NCBI RefSeq assembly: GCF_029867415.1
Contig: NW_026705416.1
Location: 186,001 to 250,000 of the forward strand
Direction: 5' to 3'
DNA: 64,000 bases
Source of the DNA: Vicia villosa
Taxonomy: Eukaryota; Streptophyta; Magnoliopsida; Fabales; Fabaceae
In this document: piece after piece, positions 21,774 through 33,003 of the stretch
Layout: the number at the start of each line of letters is the position of its first letter
How positions within the stretch are numbered: the stretch's first letter is position 1
Notes under the pieces: model-generated
What the model was told of the DNA's origin: nothing
Database searches by the model: none
The model's input: the letters and a program-made list of their open reading frames with translations, nothing else
Program-made: the position numbers and the translations under genes

Positions 21774-24363
21774 AACAATAAGGAGTCGAGTGAGGAGCAT
21801 TATATTTTTGTGTGACTTTCCTTGAGTATAACACATCTTTGTGAGAGATTACTACAACGAATAACACTTTTTATGATGAAACTTCTATCTCCAAAATACT
21901 AAACATCGAGAGGATATATCTTGAGAGTGCAATGTTTTATTTTTTTTAATAAGATAAATAACATATTACGTCGGTGTTATAAAAAACCAAGCTAACACAG
22001 CTATAAGTTAACGCCTTTATTTATCCATAAAAGAAATTAATAAATCTATTATCTGGGTTTTCCGCATGTTGTAGGTGAGGAATAACAAGAGATGCTTGTC
22101 ATATCAAGTAAGCGTTTCCAGGTCTTTCTCTCTTAGGCGGAAATTTGCCACTAGAAGTTGAAATCAAAATTTTGTAATAGGGAGTAGAGAAGCAGGACTG
22201 GAGAGCTTATTTTACTTGGCATAAATTTGGTGAAGTTGGGTTGAATAGACATTATTATGTTCATAGTGTTCAACACAACTACCCGTCTCTTGACAATTGA
22301 TTGTCATAACAATCAGTGATGGAGTAATAAAGAAATGAGAGTCATTGATATAGGACTGGATAATTTCATCATGACCAGCTGCCACAATAGAGACATTCAT
22401 CTAAAACTCTTTAACGAGATTAGTGCACATGGGCCATGCAGAAAGTGACAGTAACTATTCAACCTCTGTTTGTTAACAACTTTCCTTAGTTCAAAACAAT
22501 CAAAATCATTGAAATCTACATACTTTTTATTGATAACGAACAACAGATTTGCATCCATTTTTGAAAGAAAAGAACTTTGAAACAAGAATACAAGAAACAT
22601 AGAATTGGTAATGAGACATTGGAAATAGGAAAAGACTTTGAAACAATGTTTGAAGACACAACGAGACGTCTAAATAGCTCAAAAGCCTCATTGATAATCC
22701 AAAAGAGACGTTACGACTTGAATATAGCTGATAATTATTATTCTAGTGATATGGTTCCAATTCATGCGCGCCACGTCGGTGTTCTAACCTCTCTTTTAAT
22801 TGTATTTTTTATTTGTAAATAAATGTTCAAACTTGTTGGTTTTACCAAAAAACTGAGGGAACATTGAAACATCTTTTTTAATTGTATTTTTTTTATTTGT
22901 AAATAAATGTTGTAACCCGTCGATTTTCCAAAACCCAAGAGAACATTGGAACCTCTAATTTAATTGTATTTTAAATTAGTAAATAAATATTCTAACCCGT
23001 CCTTAATCAAATCTTTGTCGTCCATTTCATGACTATTAACGCTCAAGACATTACCATTAGTGATCCGCATGAAACATAAATAACTTCCAATATAAAAGCA
23101 TTTTAAAACATCATAAAGCCCTTGAAATTTCTCCACTTTAAGATTTGCAATAGTCTTTAAGAGAAAATTCTCCATTTATTTACCTAACCCTTTTTTTTAT
23201 CCTTAGAATTATCAAGGATTTGAAGATCCAACATCCTGAAGAGTTTAAGCTTTGCAAGAGTGTTTACCAGGAATAGTTCTCTATGATGGATTGCAAGAGC
23301 AGAAGATTATTTGGGTTTTTGGTTTGTGTTGTTAAGTAATTATTTGAGCAGAATTTTTTTTATTTATCTAACCTTTTTTTTTGTTCATATAAGAAACAGA
23401 TGCAAGCAAAAGTCATAGAGAATGCCTTTTTTTTGTGGTTTAGAGATTGTCAAGGGATTGAAGATCCAACATATGATCTTCATGGATAATTAACTTTTTT
23501 GTGTGTAAAAAATATAATATTCTGGATAAATACTGTAGTTTGTAAACAAATTATTTGATTAATATTCTATGTAAATAATGTAACAAGTTTTATTATAAAA
23601 AAAACTAATAACGCCTCGGTTTTCTTAATGAAACGAGATAAAAAAGACGCGTGATTTTGTAAATAATAAAAATTTTGATGTTGGGGTTCGAACCCATCCG
23701 CTAATAAAATTAGACCTCTGTGTTTTAATCACCGAGGTATTAAGTCTTTACTTTTTATGACGACCTTGTTTACCTCGCTTCTAATGCCGAGGTAAAATGC
23801 ATTTCGCGTCCGACGTTAGATGCGTTATTTGTAGTAGCGGACACACCACTTATTCACCCAAAGCCTTAAGGTAATATGTGAGTGGATTCTTCCACTTATA
23901 AATACTCAATTCTCCATTTTCCTATCTAATGTGAGACTATTTTGCCACACTACTCAATTTGCTATATTCTCAACACTCTTCCTCAAGGGTGAGTCCACAA
24001 TACTCTCTCTCAAGTGGAAGCTCTTTTTTCCACATACACATGTACCGTTGTTAACAATCTTTAACGGGACACCTCCTATCCACCACCTATAAGGATTACT
24101 CGTAAGACGGTCTCTCTCTCGAAACTAAAGGCGCGTGATACCATTTGATAGCGCAACAATTTAGGGGTCGAGCGAGGAGCATTCTACTTTTGTGGGACTT
24201 TCCTTGAGCAACACACCTTTGTGAGAGATACACCAATTATTCACCCAAATCCGTAAGGTAATAAGTGAGTGAATTCTCCCACTTAGAAATACTCAAGTCT
24301 CCACTTTCCTATCCAATGTGAGACTATTTCTCCATACTACTAACACTTACTATATTCTCAACA
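21774..24363 (-). mobile_element. TRIM-like miniature LTR element, one LTR split by a CACTA-like insertion
   Basis: On the minus strand the 5' LTR is 24363-24146 (218 bp, TGTTGAGAATATAG to GCGCTATCA). It is followed at once by AATGGTATCACGCGCC, which carries the first eight bases of the usual initiator-tRNA-Met primer site. The internal part is only about 170 bp, non-coding, and ends GAGGAAGAG before the second LTR. The 3' LTR (23975-23845 plus 21848-21774) is split by the DNA element at 21849-23844. An LTR pair around a tiny non-coding interior fits a TRIM. I did not find a matching 5-bp target-site duplication. Confidence 0.7.
21849..23844. mobile_element. CACTA-like non-autonomous DNA transposon inside the TRIM LTR
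   Basis: The left end reads TACTACAACGAATAAC and the right end, reverse complemented, GCTACTACAAATAACGC, giving similar TACTACAA-type termini. The right subterminal region has repeated CCTCGG/CCGAGG motifs. The undisturbed sister LTR at 24146-24363 gives the empty site (GAGAGATACACC), so the borders are well fixed. Inside are small unrecognised frames (for example 22577-22822 and 23175-22960) and no transposase. Confidence 0.6.
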
Positions 24364-25874
24364 AATTAAACACATTAAGAAAATAACATGCATGATACAC
24401 GAATGGAAGATATGGAATAGATATTTAACTTATTTGTTTATTTGAAATACATAGCATTTCTAGATTGAATAAGAAAAAATTAATAGAAGCGCAACTAAAA
24501 TCCCTCATTCAAAAGATAAAACATTTCTAGAAAGACATACATTTCTAAAAAGACAATTAAATAACGAACTCATAGTCATAATTCAAAACAACAAGTCAGA
24601 AATCAAAAACAAAAAATCCAGGCTTACTTTAATTAGAATATCGTTCAACTCCGACTCATTCTTGAACTCAAGTAAATGTTAACCTATCAGAAAATCAAAA
24701 CAAGAAAGTCAGAAATAAAAACAACAAAGTCAGAAATCAAAACCACAAAGTCGTAAATCAAAACCACAAACCTTACTTACCTTGAATTTGTGTCAAATTT
24801 CATGAAATATTCAAATACCCAGTTGTAAATGGTGAATGTATTTTCATAACATGAAACAACACGAGAAAATAAGCCAACATATCAACACAAAATGAATATT
24901 CAAAACTCTAAATAGAAAACCTAATAATAGAAAAATCTAAAACTAAATCAAAACCACAAACCTTATAAATGAAAGTAGATAAATGGTAAATCAAAGTAGA
25001 AAAATGGTTTTTATGAATGCTAGTAAGAATAATGGTGAGGGTGACTAAAATGAGTGATGGTGGTGAACTAAGGATTCGTTGTGATGGAAATTTGGTGGCG
25101 GCGAGGGTGATATATGATGGTGACTCATGAGAGGAGAAGAAACAATGGATTCTGAGAGAGACCTAGCTCTGCTAGAGTGTCATGTATGTGTGTGTATGTG
25201 AGAGGGAGAGAGATAGAGAGAGATCGTGTTGGTGGGGGAATGGGAAATGCGTTAATGAGCTTGAGTCTCAAAGTATTACCCCACACTTAAGAGGATTATA
25301 CATGTCACCTCTCATTTTTCTTAATTCCACAAATACCCTTTCTAAAAAAAGAAAATTATTTATGAATCAAATTTCCAGTATAGTTACAAAAATTTTAGTA
25401 TCACATAAATTTGCAATAGTTCATTCGAAAATTCTGGTACCGTACAAATTTTTTTGGAAATTTCAAAATTTACTAGTCTATACTGGAAATTTAGTTGATA
25501 ACTAAAATTTCAGTGTATTTTGTCAAAAAGAATTGACGATTAAGATTTTGCCGATATTTTTGTAGAGCTATGAGTTCAACAACAATTTTTAGTGGTATAG
25601 AATGAATCCAGATTCTAGAAATAGGGGCATATGTTATAGCGAAAGAAATTAATCTAAAAAAATGCATATTCCCTACTTTTTTATTAAGGCAGAAGTGTAT
25701 TTTAACATAAACAATCTTCCTATTGAGTTCAAGCTTTCGGATGACGCCTCATCTCTCGTGAAAGAAATTAATCTAAAAAAAATGCATATTCCCTACTTTT
25801 TTATTAAGGCAGAAGTGTATTTTAACATAAACAATCTTCCTATTGAGTTCAAGCTTTCGGATGACGCCTCATAT
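22381..25874. repeat. 3.49-kb tandem duplication, copy 1
   Basis: This unit is repeated at 25875-29250 with offset 3494 falling to 3491. I noticed only about 15-20 substitutions or small indels over the whole unit, so the copies are more than 99% identical. The unit contains the inner part of the CACTA-like element, the TRIM right part and the start of the MULE-type ORF. At its right end a 119-bp piece is present twice in a row (25641-25759 and 25760-25873). Confidence 0.92.
24364..25640. other. Unassigned part of the duplicated unit
   Basis: Holds CAAAACCACAAAGTC-type short repeats (24.6-24.9 kb) and a GA-rich tract (about 25,195-25,225). It includes a minus-strand ATG context with a downstream donor-like AAGGTAAGTAAGG near 24,775, which could be a gene 5' end, but no protein was recognised. 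The same sequence recurs in copy 2 (27,857-29,131). Confidence 0.35.
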
Positions 25875-25898
25875 GCCACAATAGAGACATTCATCTAA
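25662..25898 (+). pseudogene. Truncated and internally duplicated start of the MULE-type ORF
   Basis: The first 32 codons match the start of the ORF at 29153. The reading frame then runs through the 119-bp tandem repeat, re-reads the same start, and ends in the tandem-duplication junction. It is a by-product of the duplication and lacks the rest of the protein. Confidence 0.75.
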
Positions 25899-28800
25899 AA
25901 CTCTTTAACGAGATTAGTGCACATGGGCCATGCAGAAAGTGACAGTAACTATTCAACCTCTGTTTGTTAACAACTTTCCTTAGTTCAAAACAATCAAAAT
26001 CATTGAAATCTACATACTTTTTATTGATAACGAACAACAGATTTGCATCCATTTTTGAAAGAAAAGAACTTTGAAACAAGGAAACAAGAAACATAGAATT
26101 GGTAATGAGACGTTGGAAATAGGAAAAGACTTTGAAACAATGTTTGAAGACACAACGAGACGTCTAAATAGCTCAAAAGCCTCATTGATAATCCAAAAGA
26201 GACGTTACGACTTGAATATAGCTGATAATTATTATTCTAGTGATATGGTTCCAATTCATGCGCGCCACGTCGGTGTTCTAACCTCTCTTTTAATTGTATT
26301 TTTTATTTGTAAATAAATGTTCAAACTTGTTGGTTTTACCAAAAAACTGAGGGAACATTGAAACATCTTTTTTAATTGTATTTTTTTATTTGTAAATAAA
26401 TGTTGTAACCCGTCGATTTTCCAAAACCCAAGAGAACATTGGAACCTCTAATTTAATTGTATTTTAAATTAGTAAATAAATATTCTAACCCGTCCTTAAT
26501 CAAATCTTTGTCGTCCATTTCATGACTATTAACGCTCAAGACATTACCATTAGTGATCCGCATGAAACATAAATAACTTCCAATATAAAAGCATTTTAAA
26601 ACATCATAAAGCCCTTGAAATTTCTCCACTTTAAGATTTGCAATAGTCTTTAAGAGAAAATTCTCCATTTATTTAACTAACCCTTTTTTTTATCCTTAGA
26701 ATTATCAAGGATTTGAAGATCCAACATCCTGAAGAGTTTAAGCTTTGCAAAAGTGTTTACCAGGAATAGTTCTCTATGATGGATTGCAAGAGCAGAAGAT
26801 TATTTGGGTTTTTGGTTTGTGTTGTTAAGTAATTATTTGAGCAGAATTTTTTTTATTTATCTAACCTTTTTTTTTGTTCATATAAGAAACAGATGCAAGC
26901 AAAAGCCATAGAGAATGCCTTTTTTTTGTGGTTTAGAGATTGTCAAGGGATTGAAGATCCAACATATGATCTTCATGGATAATTAACTTTTTTGTGTGTA
27001 AAAAATATAATATTCTGGATAAATACTGTAGTTTGTAAACAAATTATTTGATTAATATTCTATGTAAATAATGTAACAAGTTTTATTATAAAAAAAACTA
27101 ATAACGCCTCGGTTTTCTTAATGAAACGAGATAAAAAAGACGCGTGATTTTGTAAATAATAAAAATTTTGATGTTGGGGTTCGAACCCATCCGCTAATAA
27201 AATTAGACCTCTGTGTTTTAATCACCGAGGTATTAAGTCTTTACTTTTTATGACGACCTTGTTTACCTCGCTTCTAATGCCGAGGTAAAATGCATTTCGC
27301 GTCCGACGTTAGATGCGTTATTTGTAGTAGCGGACACACCACTTATTCACCCAAAGCCTTAAGGTAATATGTGAGTGGATTCTTCCACTTATAAATACTC
27401 AATTCTCCATTTTCCTATCTAATGTGAGACTATTTTGCCACACTACTCAATTTGCTATATTCTCAACACTCTTCCTCAAGGGTGAGTCCACAATACTCTC
27501 TCTCAAGTGGAAGCTCTTTTTTCCACATACACGTGTACCGTTGTTAACAATCTTTAACGGGACACCTCCTATCCACCACCTATAAGGATTACTCGTAAGA
27601 CGGTCTCTCTCTCGAAACTAAAGGCGCGTGATACCATTTGATAGCGCAACAATTTAGGGGTCGAGCGAGGAGCATTCTACTTTTGTGGGACTTTCCTTGA
27701 GCAACACACCTTTGTGAGAGATACACCAATTATTCACCAAAATCCGTAAGGTAATAAGTGAGTGAATTCTCCCACTTAGAAATACTCAAGTCTCCACTTT
27801 CCTATCCAATGTGAGACTATTTCTCCATACTACTAACACTTACTATATTCTCAACAAATTAAACACATTAAGAAAATAACATGCATGATACACGAATGGA
27901 AGATATGGAATAGATATTTAACATATTTGTTTATTTGAAATACATAGCATTTCTAGATTGAATAAGAAAAAAATAATAGAAGCGCAACTAAAATCCCTCA
28001 TTCAAAAGATAAAACATTTCTAGAAAGACATACATTTCTAAAAAGACAATTAAATAACAAACTCATAGTCATAATTCAAAACAACAAGTCAGAAATCAAA
28101 AACAAAAAATCCAGGCTTACTTTAATTAGAATATCGTTCAACTCCGACTCATTCTTGAACTCAAGTAAATGTTAACCTATCAGAAAATCAAAACAAGAAA
28201 GTCAGAAATAAAAACAACAAATTCAGAAATCAAAACCACAAAGTCGTAAATCAAAACCACAAACCTTACTTACCTTGAATTTGTGTCAAATTTCATGAAA
28301 TATTCAAATACCCAGTTGTAAATGGTGAATGTATTTTCATAACATGAAACAACACGAGAAAATAAGCCAACATATCAACACAAAATGAATATTCAAAACT
28401 CTAAATAGAAAACCTAATAATAGAAAAATCTAAAACTAAATCAAAACCACAAACCTTATAAATGAAAGTAGATAAATGGTAAATCAAAGTAGAAAAATGG
28501 TTTTTATGAATGCTAGTAAGAATAATGGTGAGGGTGACTAAAATGAGTGATGGTGGTGAACTAAGGATTCGTTGTGATGGAAATTTGGTGGCGGCGAGGG
28601 TGATATATGATGGTGACTCATGAGAGGAGAAGAAACAATGGTTTCTGAGAGAGACCTAGCTCTGCTAGAGTGTCATGTGTGTGTGTATGTGAGAGGGAGA
28701 GAGATAGAGAGAGATCGTGTTGGTGGGGGAATGGGAAATGCGTTAATGAGCTTGAGTCTCAAAGTATTACCCCACACTTAAGAGGATTATACATGTCACC

Positions 28801-29250
28801 TCTCATTTTTCTTAATTCCACAAATACCCTTTCTAAAAAAAGAAAATTATTTATGAATCAAATTTCCAATATAGTTACAAAAATTTTAGTATCACATAAA
28901 TTTGCAATAGTTCATTCGAAAATTCTGGTACCGTACAAATTTTTTTGGAAATTTCAAAATTTACTAGTCTATACTGGAAATTTAGTTGATAACTAAAATT
29001 TCAGTGTATTTTGTCAAAAAGAATTGACGATTAAGATTTTGCCGATATTTTTGTAGAGCTATGAGTTCACCAACAATTTTTAGTGGTATAGAATGAATCC
29101 AGATTCTAGAAATAGGGGCATATGTTATAGCGAAAGAAATTAATCTAAAAAAATGCATATTCCCTACTTTTTTATTAAGGCAGAAGTGTATTTTAACATA
29201 AACAATCTTCCTATTGAGTTCAAGCTTTCGGATGACGCCTCATCTCTCGC
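25875..29250. repeat. 3.49-kb tandem duplication, copy 2
   Basis: Begins GCCACAATAGAGACATTCAT as at 22381. Here the unit runs on into the complete MULE-type ORF, so this copy carries the original right flank and copy 1 the original left flank. Confidence 0.92.
27639..27856 (-). repeat. TRIM LTR, second copy
   Basis: The 218-bp copy of 24146-24363, carried along by the tandem duplication. The partial second LTR lies at about 27,338-27,468. Confidence 0.8.
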
Positions 29251-29521
29251 GAACATGACATATAAGTTGAATGAATTTATGTCAGATATCGAGAAAAAAA
29301 GGGTGCGAAAGATTGAGTTTCTTAAAGATTGGGTTGATAGAAATGGAAAGGTGAAATACAACCTGATTGAGTTGAAGACTGATGAAGATGCGACGACCAT
29401 GTGGAAATTGTTTTGCCGTAGAATCACTAAGGGGCCGATAGAGTTTGATGTGGAGATTTCAAGATCGGTTGACAACATAATCAAGATGCTGAAACATCCA
29501 GAATCATATGGTAGTAACTAG
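29153..29521 (+). CDS. Small protein resembling the N-terminal region of legume MULE-type proteins
   Basis: The open frame is 122 codons. Visible features are an N-terminal strand-like segment (YFNINNLPIEFKLSDD), a basic-acidic helical stretch with EKKRVRKIEFLKDWVD, and a block with LKTDEDATTMWKLFCRRI and KGPIEF ending ISRSVDNIIKMLKHPES. This arrangement resembles the N-terminal PB1-like/MuDR region that precedes zinc-finger and transposase domains in legume Mutator-like elements. Here it ends with a stop and no transposase follows. The start at 29153 is the first ATG and is also present in the duplicated piece at 25662. It is either a small stand-alone gene or a MULE remnant. I cannot decide from sequence alone. 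Confidence 0.45.
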   Translation: MHIPYFFIKAEVYFNINNLPIEFKLSDDASSLANMTYKLNEFMSDIEKKRVRKIEFLKDWVDRNGKVKYNLIELKTDEDATTMWKLFCRRITKGPIEFDVEISRSVDNIIKMLKHPESYGSN

Positions 29522-29789
29522 GTTTTCAGACTTAGTTATTTTTAATGTATGATTGTTGTATTGTATTATCTTGTGTTATGTTTATCTTATAGTCCAAACA
29601 TGTAATCGGCTAAATATTACGTAGTAAAAGTATTGTGATGTGAATAGTCTGGGTCACATAATATACAAAATATACAACTATAAAATAAAAAATCTAAATA
29701 GGCCCCTCATGGGCTATGCGTGTAACCCAAGCTAATCCTGTGAATACTCCACCATTTGGGTTTACCAAATCCATGAGGTTATCTATAAT
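29522..29789. other. Short spacer between convergent ORFs
   Basis: 3' flanks of the MULE-type ORF (plus) and the PMD pseudogene (minus). Nothing else was recognised. Confidence 0.5.
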
Positions 29790-29797
29790 AACAACGA

Positions 29798-31395
29798 TCA
29801 TTTGAGATGCTCCTGATCATTTGAGCCTAGTGGAGGTGGTGGTGGAGGCACGTCGCTAGTAGGTACCTCTGTATCAGAAAACCTAGCAACAGAAGGCCCT
29901 ACAATATCAGAAGACCCAACAATATGTGGTATGAGGCGAGGATGTGATATAGTGAGATACCACTCTAGGTGATTATCCTCACACTGTGAAGGGTGTTGAA
30001 CAACCAAATCCCTAAATCTAATCTTACGGGAAGAGCTGATGATGCGCCTCAGAAACCATCTATCAGTTTCCCCTTCTTGAGCATCTGGAATTTCTCGAGG
30101 GATGCCCTAAACATGACCTTACTGTCGGAGACACCTCTCAGGCAAGTGTCTAGCCAACGAGGTCTCCCACCTCATATGCCTTGAATATAATGTAGCGTCG
30201 TCGAATGGAAGATGTCCTGTGAGCTGTGTATGGTGTCCAGACGACATCATCTACTGTAAGAGCATCCAACATCTTCATTTACTCTGCAACCCCACTCTGA
30301 ATCGTCTGTTTGGCCCTTTATCTCCTCGCTCATAGAGCGTCGACTACGACATACTGCAACCTCCTATCACAGGTGCTAGGGAAATGTTCATATACGCACC
30401 ACTGGAGAAGCAAAACTAATTAATGTCACAAACAATAATAAAATAAAAATAGGTAATAAATGCTCGTATACTTGGAATAGACTCAAATAACTAGCAAGTT
30501 ATCTGGTCTCAGGAACAGTCGCAACTCCAAGTGTCGTGCAGAGCATGGTCAATACGGAAACTCCCTAAGCCCATCACAGAGTCTCTAGGCTACTAAACAT
30601 CCACAGGTATCAGACATCAACGTAAACACCTGACTTATCCGCAAAGAAAGTACATGCCATCAGATATAGCGTGTACGCCCTAGCGGAAGCTTTATACCTC
30701 TCTACCTCCACAAGCTCCTAGCACTTGTCCCGCAGCCAAGACATCTGAAGGTGGAGTCCCATGTTAAAATCAAACTACTTTAGCACGACATCCTCAACAG
30801 ATCCTCTACAACCTGGAGTAACGATGTCGTCTGAATAATGACAAGATAAGTAAAGAATCTACCGCCAATGGGAAGATGAAACAATGCGAAAACATCATCC
30901 GAATTGATGATCATCTTCTCAAATAGAAGATGAAAGAAGGTTGTCTCTTAGTCCCACCGCTTAATAAAAGCAGACAACAGGGAGGCATCAAGCATGGTCA
31001 AGGATTAATCGTCGAACTCCAGTAGACTAAAATCAGAAACAATGCGTCTAACCAGCTAAGGCTTCTCATCCAGAGGGAAGTTCTTCAACTTCAACCCGTG
31101 GGATGCAACCTTCAGCGGCTGACGCTCCGGTAGGGAATAAAGTTAAATAAATAAATCGTAATCTTTCAACATATCAGAGAACCATACAAAATTTTTTGCA
31201 AATAAAAAATATAACATATATACCTCTCCCTGCCATACTCTGTATGTGACATGGGAAGCATAACATGTGAGCACAAATCGATCACTAGGCCCTCCTGGGA
31301 AGGCTTCATCCATGCGAATAGATGCCTCCGTAGAGAAACGAGTCGTGGCCCCTATATCTGTAGGAGTAGCATCCTATCATACCCTAATTTTTACC
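29798..31395 (-). pseudogene. Plant mobile domain (PMD, 'PP7 long form-like') pseudogene
   Basis: Read from 31,395 downwards, the first exon ends with FPGGPSDRFVLTCYASHVTY and RVWQGE before a GTATATATG donor. The next block (31,130 down) starts PERQPLKVASHGLKL and has SLLSAFIKRW and HLPIGGRF, the hallmark strings of plant PMD proteins. The C-terminal exon (30007-29798) has WYLTISHPRLIP and a proline-rich tail. At least three in-frame stops and frame changes lie in the PMD core, so it is a pseudogene. PMD proteins occur both as silencing-linked genes (MAIN family) and inside transposons. The repeat-rich, MULE-type neighbourhood here suggests the transposon kind. Confidence 0.8.
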
Positions 31396-31884
31396 TCTAA
31401 TATTCTACCTATTATTCATTTGCATTCAATCAAGATCACAAGCATGACACTCTCCTATCCTCTTGATCCTTGGGTCTACCTTTTGGGGGAGGTCACCAAC
31501 ACCTTTGTGTTTCTTTTTGAATCTTTATTTGCTTGTGTTTTATCATCAAACTTTTTTTATATATTATTCAAAATACAAAAACACATTTGTAGCTTTCCAT
31601 TTTTTATCGTGCAAGGAAGGTTTGACAATCAAAGAGCAAGAGAATGTTTAATGCCTAAAGGGTCTTGTTTCATGCTCAAGGATGATCAAAAACTCAAAGA
31701 AAATTGGTTATTGGTTGAAGTTTTTCCAAAGATCAAGCATAGTTTCTAAATTAGGGTTTTGGTCCTCAAAATAAAGGTTGTAGTCATTCAAATTAACTTT
31801 GTAAAATTAAATTACTTTGGCACTAAGTGTTATAAATGTTTTAAAAAGTTCATAAAAGTAGTATGATTCGTCTGATAAATTGAT
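31396..31884. other. Unassigned; possible LTR fragment
   Basis: CATACCCTAATTTTTACC near 31,377 followed by TTGCATTCAATCAAGATCAC resembles the first bases of some legume gypsy LTRs. There is no partner LTR or TSD. The 160-codon frame 31267-31749 crosses the PMD border and is not credible as a gene. Confidence 0.3.
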
Positions 31885-32547
31885 TATAAGAAGATGAAAT
31901 AAGTTTAATGATAATTTAAAATTCTAATGCATGAGCATGATCACTTTTCACAATCTATCTTTCATTTTTTATGTTTATTAGAAAGACTATGGGAAATGGG
32001 AGATCATTTAAAGATTGGATCCCGTACAAATATATCATCTCGAATGTATCAAATTATGGTTGTTGTTTAATAATATTTGTTCAATATGTACGCAGACGTA
32101 CAATTGTGAAGTTAAAAAAAGATGAGGATGAAAGTGACTGATAAATGGTTTCACGTTGGCTCTCTGAACTTGCTTTTGTTATGAGACTTTGGCTGCTGTT
32201 TTTTAGTTTATTTTGCATTTCCTTTGTTTGAATTACTAAAAGCTTTTTTGTTATATAATTTGGTTTACATGTTAGAAAGTCATTTCAAACACTATTGCTT
32301 GTTGCGTTTGAATTTAATTTGATTGATTCCTGAACTATGGAAACTCACATAGACTATTCTATTGCTCAATATTTACTATAATTTTTACTTTGAATTGTTG
32401 AATTTGATGTAGAGATAGGCTAGCTTGACAGAAAAATTGCAACACCGTATGAGTTACAACACCGTAACTATTAAATTTCATTGCATGTGAGGTATAAGTT
32501 TCAATGTACATAGTATAATAAAAAAATAGAAAAAAATAGATGGTATA
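31885..32547 (+). pseudogene. Third RING-H2 gene copy: last intron, last exon and 3' flank, inverted
   Basis: The intron tail TAATGCATGAGCATG plus TTTATGTTTATTAG (to 31981) matches the last intron of the minus-strand gene. It is followed by the last exon at about 31982-32120, whose RING half contains IYHLECIKLWLL and ICSICTQ. A stop codon lies before that, and the Cys-x-His ligand pair is lost. The following bases match the 3' flank of the intact gene (TAATTTGGTTTACATG near 32,256). The orientation is opposite to the other copies. The flank is cut at 32,547 by the copia insertion and resumes at 53,182. Confidence 0.82.
32543..32547. repeat. Target-site duplication GTATA of the outer copia, left
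   Basis: Identical to 53177-53181. Confidence 0.9.
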
Positions 32548-32785
32548 TAATAAGTAGTTAGTAATTAATTTCCTACTTTCCTGCCAAGTAACATTAGTGG
32601 AATAGGTCAGTAATTATTTTCCTACTTTCATGCCAGTAACGGAATAGTGGAATAGTGGAATAGGCTTGATTGTTAGTTCCACTCCTTATTATTAGCATTC
32701 AGTTTCTCAATTCTTTGCTGTATATATTTGTGTAATTGTTTACCACATTAATCAAGAAATTATCAATTCAATTACCTTCTCTACA
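32548..32785 (+). repeat. 5' LTR of the outer copia (238 bp)
   Basis: Equal in length to the 3' LTR at 52939-53176, with four differences that I can count. It begins TAATAAG rather than TG and ends CTCTACA. The downstream primer site and the matching TSD fix its borders. Confidence 0.92.
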
Positions 32786-32797
32786 TGGTATCAGAGC
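32786..32797 (+). promoter_or_regulatory. Primer-binding site of the outer copia
   Basis: TGGTATCAGAGC immediately after the LTR, complementary to the 3' end of initiator tRNA-Met as in most plant copia elements. Confidence 0.9.
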
Positions 32798-32856
32798 CGG
32801 GTTAAGGACTGCAATGTGGGCGTTTGGCCCATGCCCACGCTAGGCGTGAGGGTGGG

Positions 32857-33003
32857 TGTTGAAGTTGGTATTTGTGAGTTTGTTTGAAGTCCCACATTGC
32901 TTAGGTTCCCGGACTATTGGGTGTATAAATATGTGAGGACAACCTCACCTCTTGAGCTAGCTTTTGAGGTTGAGATCCAAGCATATTTAACATGGTATCC
33001 AGA
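32857..33003 (+). mobile_element. LTR-like sequence plus second primer site inside the copia leader
   Basis: The segment 32857-32992 starts TGTTGAAG, holds AGTCCCACATTGCTTAGG and TATAAATATG, and ends TTTAACA. It is followed by TGGTATCCAGAGC (32993-33005), a second tRNA-Met-type primer site with one extra C. It therefore looks like a complete LTR end and primer site of a different element, embedded between the true primer site and gag. Confidence 0.55.

Noticed and set aside
22577..22822. 81-codon ORF, repeated at 26071-26316
   Set aside because: Duplicated only because it sits in the 3.49-kb tandem duplication; no recognisable domain and no evidence of selection.
23680..23700. GGTTCGAACCC, a perfect tRNA B-box-like motif (also at about 27,175)
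   Set aside because: No A box at the right distance upstream and no cloverleaf arms. It lies in the subterminal part of the CACTA-like element and is simply copied by the tandem duplication.
31267..31749. 160-codon plus-strand ORF
   Set aside because: Its start lies antisense to a clear PMD exon, and the rest reads into AT-rich DNA without a domain.
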